Source: Cyclobacteriaceae bacterium
GTDB taxonomy: Bacteria > Bacteroidota > Bacteroidia > Cytophagales > Cyclobacteriaceae
Assembly (NCBI GenBank): GCA_020832375.1
Contig: JAFIEW010000035.1
Span: forward strand, 1 to 32,415
Direction of reading: 5' to 3'
DNA: 32,415 nucleotides
The notes beneath the pieces were generated by a model that worked only from the letters and a program-made list of their open reading frames with translations, did not search any database and had not been told where the DNA came from. Positions 25,842-32,415 of this stretch are shown piece after piece. Position 1 is the stretch's first letter, and every line of letters begins with the position of its first letter. The translations under genes and the position numbers were made by a program.

Positions 25842-27076
25842 TATTTATTATCAAAGTGAGCCATTATTTTAGACACTGCTCCTAAATTTTCGGAGCAATA
25901 TTGCTTTGCAGCAAAAGCAGCTTTATCATACACAGCTTCCACTTGTAGAAACTTATCCATTTGTATTTTTATTTGCGAGGGATGTGAAATTGAATATGCC
26001 GCACCCCTCTCTATCAGCATTACTGCTTCTCGAAACTTCTCATAATTTTTGTCTCCAAAAAATAACGGCACTCCATATATCGCAGCCTCCAAGGTATTAT
26101 GAAGGCCTGCACCATAAGCTCCTCCTATCCACGCAAAATCTGCATAATAATATAAGCTACTTAACATACCAACATTGTCAATAATGAGCACTTGAGGACT
26201 TTCCGCTTTTGTAAGGTTGGAATATTTACCCACTCGTAAGGTCAATAACGACCTGATTGCTTCGATCATATCATCATCTATCTCATGAGGTGCTATGATT
26301 ACCGCAAACTCATCAATATTATCCTCTAAGTAACTAGCCAGCATCTGTATGTCTTCAGGCCATGCACTCCCCACTATAAAACACTTTTTACTACTTTTAA
26401 AGTTTTCTATTTCGGATAAACCGCGCCGCTGATCAGCAATGTCACGGACCCTATCAAATCTAGGATCCCCGACCACCGTTACATCTTGAATACCCACCGA
26501 AGAGAGTAACTCTTTGCTTTGATCGTTTTGTACAAAGAAATGATCCACTTTTTTTAAAATAGACCGAGCGAAGTTTCCATAAGGTTTAAAGAAAAATTGA
26601 TCTTCACGAAAAACACCTGCTACATGATAGAGCGGTACGCCCTTTTTTTGAAGCGCTGCAAAATGATTAGGCCAAAATTCATACTTCACGAAAAAGGCAG
26701 CTTTAAAATCTAATGATTCGACCCAACGATTAGCATGGCTAGATAAGTCAAAAGGTATATAAGTTACGATATCCGCCTCGCTATAATCTCTTCTCACTCG
26801 ATAGCCGCTTGCTGAAAAAAAGCTTAGCAACACCCTATCATCAGGATATTGACGGCGCCACTCCTCTATCAGAGGTCGAGCCTGTTCAAATTCGCCTAAA
26901 GAAGCACAATGAAACCAGACCCATCGAGCATTTTGATCTCGCTTACGAGCTTGATCTAAGAGATTAAACGTATGCTTTCTACCTTCAAATGCTTCTTTTA
27001 TCTTAGGATGAAAAAAAGATACTAGTCTTAGTACCCAGTAAAGAAGAGCGACAAAGAATGAATAAATCGACTGCAA
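25841..27076 (-). CDS. waaA: 3-deoxy-D-manno-octulosonic acid (Kdo) transferase
   Basis: WaaA adds Kdo from CMP-Kdo to lipid A precursor on the inner leaflet of the inner membrane, an essential step of lipopolysaccharide synthesis. The 411-residue GT30 glycosyltransferase starts with a hydrophobic anchor (SFFVALLYWVLRLVSFF), followed by the family motif WFHCASLGEFEQARPL near residues 53-68. The C-terminal Rossmann domain contains GSAWPEDIQ, and GGAYGAGLHNTLEAA matches the nucleotide-sugar end of the family. No ATG fits; the start is TTG at 27074-27076, which places the anchor correctly. It overlaps rsgA by one base and diverges from miaA. Confidence 0.93.
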   Translation of the reverse strand: MQSIYSFFVALLYWVLRLVSFFHPKIKEAFEGRKHTFNLLDQARKRDQNARWVWFHCASLGEFEQARPLIEEWRRQYPDDRVLLSFFSASGYRVRRDYSEADIVTYIPFDLSSHANRWVESLDFKAAFFVKYEFWPNHFAALQKKGVPLYHVAGVFREDQFFFKPYGNFARSILKKVDHFFVQNDQSKELLSSVGIQDVTVVGDPRFDRVRDIADQRRGLSEIENFKSSKKCFIVGSAWPEDIQMLASYLEDNIDEFAVIIAPHEIDDDMIEAIRSLLTLRVGKYSNLTKAESPQVLIIDNVGMLSSLYYYADFAWIGGAYGAGLHNTLEAAIYGVPLFFGDKNYEKFREAVMLIERGAAYSISHPSQIKIQMDKFLQVEAVYDKAAFAAKQYCSENLGAVSKIMAHFDNK

Positions 27077-27200
27077 TTGTTTTTATTACAAAATAACGCT
27101 TATTTATGGTCAAAGTAAATGAAAGCATTCATTTTTTTTATAAGACTCAAGTAATACGTAGATACAAAATACCTGTATCAACTCAATTAAAAAAGCTTTT

Positions 27201-27208
27201 TATCTTTG
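27201..27208 (+). promoter_or_regulatory. -7 promoter box directly before miaA
   Basis: TATCTTTG matches TAnnTTTG and ends only four bases before the ATG at 27213. Transcription would start at or very near the ATG, so the miaA message may be leaderless. No -33 TTTG is evident at 19-21 bp. Confidence 0.45.
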
Positions 27209-27212
27209 CATC

Positions 27213-28142
27213 ATGCTATCTTCAAAAAAAGAAATCAACCTTCCTATCATTAGAATTGCTGGACCAACAGCGGTGGGTAAAACAGCGATCTGTATTCAGT
27301 TAGCCCAAGAGCTTAATGCTGAAATCATTGGCGCAGACTCTCGACAATTTTATAAAGAAATGAGTATAGGCACTGCCAAACCCAACTCTCAAGAACTAGC
27401 GCAAGTGCCGCATCATCTCGTTGACTTTTTATCCATTCATGAGGAATATAATGTAGGTGACTATGAAAGAGATGTAGCGGCCAAAATTGTAGAAATCCGA
27501 TCGGAGAATAAAAATATCATCATCACTGGTGGCTCAGGATTATTTTTACAGGCTGCAATAGAAGGATTAGACGAACTACCTGAGGCAGACCCTCAGCTCA
27601 GAGCTGGTCTAGAAAAAAAAGCTTATGATGAAGGGATTCATGTTTTGCAAGATCAGCTGAAGGCTTTAGACCCCATTTACTATCAAGAAGTGGATATAAA
27701 TAATCCCCATCGATTGATCCGTGCTATTGAAGTTTGTTTACTCAGTGGCAAAACATACACAGAGTTAAGAAAAAACAATAAAGAAAAGAAGTATCCAAGC
27801 ATAGACATTCTTCTTGAAAGAGATCGTGAAGGGCTCTACCATAGAATAAATCAAAGAGTTGAGTTGATGATCGAGAAAGGCCTAGTAGAAGAAGTAACAA
27901 GTTTAAAAGCGAATGAATCCCTCAGAGCACTTAATACGGTGGGATACCAAGAAATATTTGATCATCTCAACGGAAAAATAAGCCTAGAAGAAGCAATTGC
28001 AAAGATCAAACAAAATACCCGCCGATTTGCAAAGCGACAGCTCACATGGTTTAGAAATCGTGGCGACTATACCTCATTCCACCCTGATAATTTAACAGCA
28101 ATACTCTATTTTATAAAAGCTGAAAGTAATCCACTTCTTTAA
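27213..28142 (+). CDS. miaA: tRNA dimethylallyltransferase
   Basis: MiaA transfers the dimethylallyl group to N6 of A37 in tRNAs that read UNN codons. The 309-residue protein has the P loop GPTAVGKT at 17-24, the conserved GADSRQFYKEMSIGTAKP at about 40-57, ITGGSGLFLQA near 104 and the C-terminal TVGYQEIFDHL and RRFAKRQLTWFRN motifs for tRNA and substrate binding. The ATG at 27213 is the only start that keeps the P loop. It diverges from waaA. Together with tsaB at the left end, the window carries two independent A37 modification genes. Confidence 0.96.
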   Translation: MLSSKKEINLPIIRIAGPTAVGKTAICIQLAQELNAEIIGADSRQFYKEMSIGTAKPNSQELAQVPHHLVDFLSIHEEYNVGDYERDVAAKIVEIRSENKNIIITGGSGLFLQAAIEGLDELPEADPQLRAGLEKKAYDEGIHVLQDQLKALDPIYYQEVDINNPHRLIRAIEVCLLSGKTYTELRKNNKEKKYPSIDILLERDREGLYHRINQRVELMIEKGLVEEVTSLKANESLRALNTVGYQEIFDHLNGKISLEEAIAKIKQNTRRFAKRQLTWFRNRGDYTSFHPDNLTAILYFIKAESNPLL

Positions 28143-28145
28143 GTG

Positions 28146-28235
28146 ATGAGCAAACGTGAATTACTTCGATTATCGCTGCAAAAAGGTCTGATGATTAAAC
28201 CCGTATTATGCTTTACGATTCGTTATGAAAGCTAA
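28146..28235 (+). CDS. Possible 29-residue small protein after miaA
   Basis: Three bases after the miaA stop an ATG opens a 29-codon frame (MSKRELLRLSLQKGLMIKPV, nine more residues). Tight spacing and sense orientation are the only support; there is no recognisable family and no ribosome-binding site. It may be a chance frame, or the truncated start of a lost gene. Confidence 0.2.
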   Translation: MSKRELLRLSLQKGLMIKPVLCFTIRYES

Positions 28236-28376
28236 AAATACAATAAAATCAAGTATTTAACGACTAAGGCATAGCACCGCTCTGGTGAAGGCGATAAATA
28301 CAGCGAAGCGTTTGATTTTGAAGCAATTTGCACTCGGAATAGAATTTCTAATGCATATTCTGGGTTAAATATTGAT

Positions 28377-28958
28377 CTAATCGATTTGTATAAAGTCTCC
28401 TTCTTTTACACCGTGCTTATCAGAGAAGCCACCCTTTACTTCTACCACATATTTTGCTTTTTTACCTGACGGATAAGACCTTTCGGCGTAGGGTTGGGTG
28501 CCTTTATGAATCTTTACTATTTCTTTGTCTGCATTGACATAAATGATATCTAAACTCAAGGGGGTGTTTTTCATCCAAAACGATCTCAATCCCTCATTCT
28601 CAAAAAAGAAAATCATGCCGCCATCATCCGGCAGATGATCGCGATACATCAATCCTTCAGCTCGCTCCTCGTCTGTAATAGCATGCTCTACCCTCACAGT
28701 TGCTAGCACCGCTCTTTCATTATTCACCTCATCACCTAATAAAAAACTAACCGTACCCAATGGCGCAAAAGCACGCGGCTTCATCTCAATCGCCTCAAAT
28801 GAGCTAGATGATTTCCCACCAAAAAGGTGAGATAAATTACCCGGACTCATGTAGCCGGCTACTAAAGCCAAACCAAAAACACCTACAATGATATAGGCTA
28901 TTATCCGATGACTTTTAGGACGCTTAATATTGGGCTTCTTCTTTCTCGACGACTTCAT
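28377..28958 (-). CDS. DUF192 domain protein, membrane-anchored
   Basis: A 193-residue protein with a very basic cytoplasmic start (KSSRKKKPNIKRPKSHR), one transmembrane helix at about 20-38 (IIAYIIVGVFGLALVAGY) and an exported DUF192 domain at about 80-193. Typical DUF192 features are present: RAEGLMYRDHLPDDGGMIF, FWMKNTPLSLDIIYV and YVVEVKGGF. The domain's biochemical function is not established. It follows the 173-residue protein gene on the same strand after 59 bp and probably shares its promoter. The gap to miaA (28143-28376) shows nothing beyond the small frame noted separately. Confidence 0.85.
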   Translation of the reverse strand: MKSSRKKKPNIKRPKSHRIIAYIIVGVFGLALVAGYMSPGNLSHLFGGKSSSSFEAIEMKPRAFAPLGTVSFLLGDEVNNERAVLATVRVEHAITDEERAEGLMYRDHLPDDGGMIFFFENEGLRSFWMKNTPLSLDIIYVNADKEIVKIHKGTQPYAERSYPSGKKAKYVVEVKGGFSDKHGVKEGDFIQID

Positions 28959-29017
28959 AATGATTGGATGTAAAGCTTATGAACAATTAAATCTTACAAC
29001 GATGACAGCTAGCATGC

Positions 29018-29539
29018 TTAAAAATTTTCCCTGAACTCTTCTTTTAAATAAAGTAATGCTTCGGTAACGCTATCTCGCTCTTGACTCATAGCTAGTTCAA
29101 ATATTTTCTTAGCGAGTACAATGCTTCTCTCCTCAGCGGGTGTTTCCTCAGCAGCACGATTAATAAGCGTAATCAAATCTTCCACCGCTTTTTTCACCAA
29201 CTCCCAGGCTTCATTGCTCAGGTAGACTTGCTGCGATAAATTATGACCAAATTCCTCTCTTATTTCGTGCACAAGGCTGGCGTGTAACTGTTCTTTTGAT
29301 AAGGCACTATCATTTAAACGGAGAATTAGTTGGTTGATGCTAATTCTTTCTAGAAGCAATACAATCCGCTCATAAGCCTGCAGTTTTGCCGGAAGCACTG
29401 TTGATTGACGCTCTGTTTTAAGTTTTAAGAGCGCTTGATTCAAATCTTTTTCTATGTAAGATTTCACAAGTAAATACATACCATAAAGCACCGCAAGAGC
29501 TGGTAAGATAATTTTCAGGATTTCTGCAATTAGCTCCAT
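29018..29539 (-). CDS. Conserved membrane-anchored protein of unknown function
   Basis: A 173-residue protein with an N-terminal membrane helix (residues 5-26, IAEILKIILPALAVLYGMYL) and a long helical cytoplasmic part. The LPAKLQAYERIVLLLERISI block at about 49-68 and the following acidic helices recall a Bacteroidota-specific family whose number I will not guess. There is no enzyme motif. It has its own well-formed promoter and is followed by the DUF192 gene. The consistent start and a promoter 25 bp upstream support it as a real gene. Confidence 0.75.
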   Translation of the reverse strand: MELIAEILKIILPALAVLYGMYLLVKSYIEKDLNQALLKLKTERQSTVLPAKLQAYERIVLLLERISINQLILRLNDSALSKEQLHASLVHEIREEFGHNLSQQVYLSNEAWELVKKAVEDLITLINRAAEETPAEERSIVLAKKIFELAMSQERDSVTEALLYLKEEFRENF

Positions 29540-30108
29540 AATTTAGTTTTTGGTTGAGATCCATCAAAAGTAATTATTTTTTCTATCAACTTACAAAAAT
29601 GTGGAAATCTGAAGTAATTTCCATTGAAATTAGCCTATGAAATGTTTAGATTGAGAGGTAGACAAATAAAATGATGTTCATATATACGCTTTACAAGAAT
29701 AAGGTGAACCATCAACAAAAACAATTAATCGACATTCAAATAGTCAGGCGTTTTTATTTACCTATTAAAAAAGCGTTAAGTTTATGCTATTGTATCATGT
29801 ATTAGCAATAAAAAGTGAACTTGATTAAAGCTGGATTTTGTTGAAGGAAATATAATGTTCTGAAACAGCTTTAGCGATAGCTTGTTGATAATTCAATGAG
29901 TTGTAAGTATCATCAAAGATTTTAGCTAAGTTTGGTTAGATACAAAGTGCTTATGGTCATTTACAGCTTTGGGGATGAGTCAAACTGATAGAGTCACTTT
30001 GAGATCTAGAAAGTAGAATAAGTGTAAATGATGCACTAGATTTGTCAAAAAATATAGCTTAAAGCCTTATACAAAGACAAAGAATATCTTTAAAATTAAT
30101 ACTAGACA
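29540..30108. other. Long intergenic region with possible gene remnants
   Basis: This 569-bp gap holds the promoter of the 173-residue protein at its left end. On the minus strand between about 29830 and 29985, two adjacent frames read protein-like text: KAVNDHKHFVSN, then, one frame away, LAKIFDDTYNSLNYQQAIAK ending in NKIQL and a stop at about 29828. They may be a decayed gene end. At the right, TATCTTTA (30085-30092) is one mismatch from a -7 box for the IscA-like gene. I see no RNA gene. Confidence 0.35.
29565..29597 (-). promoter_or_regulatory. Bacteroidota-type promoter for the 173-residue protein and DUF192 gene
   Basis: Minus strand: TTTG (29594-29597), 21-bp spacer, TACTTTTG (29565-29572), a full match to TTTG / TAnnTTTG. 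The transcript would begin about 20 nt before the ATG at 29539. Confidence 0.6.
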
Positions 30109-30453
30109 ATGATAGAGCCCGTAAAAGTTACTGATAAGGCCATTGAAGAAGTTAAACATATCATGGCCAACAAAAATATTCCCGAAGACTACGGTTTAAG
30201 GATTGGCGTAAAAGGAGGTGGCTGCGGCGGGATGGGACATGTGATTGGATTCGATAAAAAAAAAGATGGGGATACAGAGTATCAGATTGATAGTGTGCCG
30301 ATTTATGTGGAGAAAAAACACACTATGTATTTACTAGGCTTAGTAATCGATTTTCATGAAGATGAAGAAAGTCGAGGATTCGTGTTTCTCAATGAAGAAG
30401 ACCTCAAAGAAAATACTGATAGTAGCAATACAGAGAGTATAAATAGTAATTAA
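30109..30453 (+). CDS. HesB/IscA-like protein with a single conserved cysteine
   Basis: A 114-residue A-type carrier relative. The first half is typical (VTDKAIEEVKHIM, LRIGVKGGGCGGMGHVIGFD with Cys39), and the central strand pattern of IYVEKKHTMYLLGLVIDF fits the fold. A-type carriers bind Fe-S clusters with three cysteines, the last two in a C-terminal CGCG. Here the equivalent end reads RGFVFLNEED and no cysteine other than Cys39 occurs. A serine/asparagine-rich tail follows. Cluster binding by the classical mode is therefore unlikely unless the dimer supplies only two cysteines. No isc, suf or nif gene is nearby. A strong hairpin follows the stop. Confidence 0.85.
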   Translation: MIEPVKVTDKAIEEVKHIMANKNIPEDYGLRIGVKGGGCGGMGHVIGFDKKKDGDTEYQIDSVPIYVEKKHTMYLLGLVIDFHEDEESRGFVFLNEEDLKENTDSSNTESINSN

Positions 30454-30485
30454 ACAAAAAAAGCAACCAAGGTTGCTTTTTTTGT
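30454..30485. terminator. Bidirectional intrinsic terminator
   Basis: A 15-bp perfect inverted repeat (arms 30454-30468 and 30471-30485, core AAGCAACC/GGTTGCTT) with only two bases between the arms, flanked by A7 and T7. It starts directly after the IscA-like stop and also follows the stop of the convergent Hc1-like gene by 19 bp, so it can terminate both. Confidence 0.85.
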
Positions 30486-30503
30486 TATGAGACTTGTAAA
30501 AAA

Positions 30504-30680
30504 TTAAGCCTTGTTTTTAATGTCTTGTACTTCAGTACGGATCTCTTGAGCTTTATTCTTAAGCTCTTGCATACCTTTTCTTACTCTTGTACCTGCAGCT
30601 TGGTTTTGCTTGTCGTAAAATTTTGAAAAGTCATCCTCTAATGAATCAATTAAATTTTTGATTTCTTCAAATCTGCTCAT
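30504..30680 (-). CDS. Hc1-like mini-histone (histone H1-like protein)
   Basis: A small gene of 58 codons that starts MSRFEEIKNLIDSLEDDFSK and contains the basic AAGTRVRKGMQELKNKAQEI block. Members of this Bacteroidota/Chlamydia Hc1-type family are abundant small helical DNA-associated proteins; the present one has a mixed-charge amphipathic character rather than a lysine-alanine tail. Its role in nucleoid organisation is inferred from the family. It is convergent with the IscA-like gene across a shared terminator and lies 126 bp downstream of the oxoamine synthase stop on the same strand. No promoter match was found immediately upstream. Confidence 0.85.
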   Translation of the reverse strand: MSRFEEIKNLIDSLEDDFSKFYDKQNQAAGTRVRKGMQELKNKAQEIRTEVQDIKNKA

Positions 30681-30806
30681 TGTAAAATTGTTTTAGGTTT
30701 ATGAATATAATTTCTATCTCAATAGCGATGCCAATATAAATAAAATGTTCTTATATCAACAAAACTTATCTACTAAAAAGGCGAAAAAAATGCTAAAAAT
30801 ACAATT

Positions 30807-32066
30807 TTAGGCCTCTCCTTCTATCATTTGCTTCAACTTTTCCTCGTTTTGGTACACTCCATTAAAGAGCTTACCTTTCACAGCTTCGAAGGCAGAGATA
30901 GTTTCTTCTACATCTTCTAGCGTGTGAGCGGCAGTAGGGATAAGACGTAATAGAATGATTCCTTTAGGCACTACAGGATAAATGACAGCCGAGCAGAAAA
31001 TTCTAAAATTATCTCTTAGATCTTTGATCACACCTACAGCATCAGCCAGGCCTCCTTTCAAGATGACTGGCGTTACTGGACTTTGCGTAGTGCCAATATC
31101 AAACCCTCTTTCCTTTAAACCATTTTGTAGTGCATTTACAACCTTCCACAAATTGTCTTTTAGCTCTGGTTGGGTTCTAATCAATTCAAGACGCTTTCTG
31201 GCACCAACCACGAATGGCATTGGTAGAGATTTTGCGAATATTTGGCTTCTAATGTTATACTTTAGGTAATACATGATGTCTTTATCGCCAGCCACGAACG
31301 CGCCAATACTCGCCATAGACTTAGCAAAAGTAGAGAAATAAATATCTATTTCATCTTGTACTCCCTGCTCTTCGCCACATCCAGCACCCGTCTCACCCAT
31401 GGTACCGAATCCGTGCGCATCGTCTACTAAAAGCCTGAAGTTAAACTTCTTTTTAAGCGCTACCACAGACTTTAGGTCTCCCATATTACCACTCATTCCG
31501 AACACTCCTTCCGTGATAACAAGGATACCTCCTCCCGTCTGCTCAGCTAATTTGGTAGCACGCTCAAGCTGCTTTTCCAAATTGGCCATATCATTATGTG
31601 CATAAACGAATCGCTTACCCATGTGCAGTCGAACTCCGTCAATGATACAAGCATGAGACTCAGCATCGTACACAATGACATCCTTTCGGTCAACCAAAGC
31701 ATCAATTACGCTTAGCACCCCCTGATAGCCATAGTTGAGCAGCAATACCGATTCTTTCTTAACAAAATCCGCTAGCTCTTGCTCCAAAAGCTCATGCTGA
31801 TTGGTATTACCTGACATCATTCTAGCACCCATAGGGTAAGCCATGCCCCAATCTCTTGCAGCATCTGCATCAGCTTTTCTTATTTCAGGATGATTAGCAA
31901 GACCCAAATAATTGTTTAAACTCCAAGTAAGCATTTCTTTTCCTTGAAAATGCATCCTCGGTGATATCTCCCCCTCAAGTTTAGGAAACATATAATAACC
32001 TTCTGAGAAATGCGAATGCTGCCCCAAAGGCCCTTGATTCTTTTTTAATTTTTCAAATAAATCCAC
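30807..32066 (-). CDS. Alpha-oxoamine synthase (serine palmitoyltransferase / cysteate acyltransferase-like)
   Basis: A 419-residue PLP enzyme of the alpha-oxoamine synthase family, which condenses an amino acid with an acyl thioester and releases CO2. Features: SLNNYLGLANHPEI near residue 49, MGARMMSGNTNQHELLE, the cofactor-stacking YDAESHACIIDGVRLH, the PLP aspartate in VDDAHGFGT and Lys249 in STFAKSMASIGAFVAG as the Schiff-base residue. In Bacteroidota such enzymes make sphingoid bases (serine substrate) or capnine sulfonolipids (cysteate substrate); sequence alone does not separate them here, and glycine-dependent relatives remain possible. The start is GTG at 32064-32066, giving MDLFEKLKKNQGPLG as in the family; no ATG is available. 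It may be a separate unit from the Hc1-like gene. Confidence 0.85.
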   Translation of the reverse strand: MDLFEKLKKNQGPLGQHSHFSEGYYMFPKLEGEISPRMHFQGKEMLTWSLNNYLGLANHPEIRKADADAARDWGMAYPMGARMMSGNTNQHELLEQELADFVKKESVLLLNYGYQGVLSVIDALVDRKDVIVYDAESHACIIDGVRLHMGKRFVYAHNDMANLEKQLERATKLAEQTGGGILVITEGVFGMSGNMGDLKSVVALKKKFNFRLLVDDAHGFGTMGETGAGCGEEQGVQDEIDIYFSTFAKSMASIGAFVAGDKDIMYYLKYNIRSQIFAKSLPMPFVVGARKRLELIRTQPELKDNLWKVVNALQNGLKERGFDIGTTQSPVTPVILKGGLADAVGVIKDLRDNFRIFCSAVIYPVVPKGIILLRLIPTAAHTLEDVEETISAFEAVKGKLFNGVYQNEEKLKQMIEGEA

Positions 32067-32355
32067 TTAGCTCTCTACTTTAAATTTTCCAACTTTACTC
32101 CTGCGAAAAACAGCACGAATTTAAGCCTTTTAACGCAATACTCAAAAAAACTACTGATTTTACGCAAACTTGTTTAATATCTTTTAGGTATTTTCCTAGC
32201 TCACGCAAGAATCAATTTTGAAGATCTCAACGTTCATTCATACCCCATTGGCTTACGGAAAATATTAAAAAAGATATAACCCCAAAATTAATAAATCAAT
32301 ACTCATACTTCTGTGACTTTTGTCATTACTTCTAAGCACAGGAAAAAACTTATCA
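32067..32355. other. Intergenic region upstream of the oxoamine synthase
   Basis: About 290 bp of AT-rich sequence. A weak minus-strand TAAAGTTG, one mismatch from the -7 consensus, lies about 30 bp before the GTG start. I see no other signal. Confidence 0.3.
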
Positions 32356-32415
32356 TTAAAAATCATTGTTGTCCGGTAAAAGTACGTTTTCAATATTTAT
32401 ATTATTATAGCTCAT
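32356..32415 (-). CDS. Possible C-terminal end of a gene entering from the right edge
   Basis: A minus-strand frame runs from the window edge to a TAA at 32356-32358 and reads SYNNINIENVLLPDNNDF at its end. It could be the tail of a neighbouring gene; the ATG at the very edge is coincidental or a start of a 19-codon frame. Too short to identify. Confidence 0.25.
   Translation of the reverse strand: MSYNNINIENVLLPDNNDF

Noticed and set aside
27106-27303. Plus-strand 65-codon frame ahead of miaA
   Set aside because: It overlaps the miaA start in another frame and has no recognisable content.

Overview
The window comes from an AT-rich chromosome of a Bacteroidota bacterium, most likely a marine or soil member of the Cytophagales. 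That placement is inferred from gene content: a Hc1-like mini-histone of 58 residues, DUF2480, PD40/OmpA proteins, a BamA-like protein with a Bacteroidota-type N-terminus, and a capnine/sphingolipid-type alpha-oxoamine synthase. It is also supported by recurrent TAnnTTTG (-7) boxes, some with a TTTG (-33) box about 20 bp upstream, which is the Bacteroidota housekeeping promoter. Shine-Dalgarno sequences are mostly absent. Three starts need attention: rnpA and the PAS protein at 12321 begin at internal ATGs rather than upstream TTGs, while waaA and the oxoamine synthase appear to use TTG and GTG.

Left part (1-5644, minus strand). A housekeeping run reads rpmH, rnpA, a CtpA-like S41 protease, a TauE/SafE permease, tsaB and a DUF2480 gene that leaves the window. 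A hairpin with a T tract lies between rpmH and rnpA and ends three bases before the rnpA start. Upstream of rpmH lies a membrane protein gene resembling a voltage-sensor domain. It is broken by three frameshifts, each of the same type (one base short) and each in a run of T on the coding strand. It follows a five-PAS hybrid-free sensor histidine kinase with only 21 bp between them.

Middle (8250-22530). A long intergenic region carries a phased cluster of a CACAATG motif and leads into a PD40/OmpA-like envelope protein and a BamA-like outer membrane protein, the latter preceded by a perfect 19-bp palindrome. A second PAS protein stops right after its phospho-acceptor helix and has no ATPase domain. 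A CopA copper pump, a TrpF-like barrel that has lost its catalytic residues, a lipoprotein and a 1003-residue TerB-ABCG half-transporter fusion follow. The lipoprotein and transporter are separated by a terminator that contains a promoter element.

Right part (22580-32415). Mostly core metabolism and envelope genes: saccharopine dehydrogenase family, cytidine deaminase, rsgA, waaA (Kdo transferase), miaA, a DUF192 protein, a small membrane-anchored protein, an IscA-like protein with a single cysteine, the Hc1-like protein and the alpha-oxoamine synthase.

I see no CRISPR array, rRNA, tRNA, complete insertion sequence or prophage. The least ordinary items are the triple-frameshift sensor gene, the TerB-ABC fusion with its lipoprotein neighbour, the kinase-less PAS-DHp protein and the catalytically stripped TrpF homologue.
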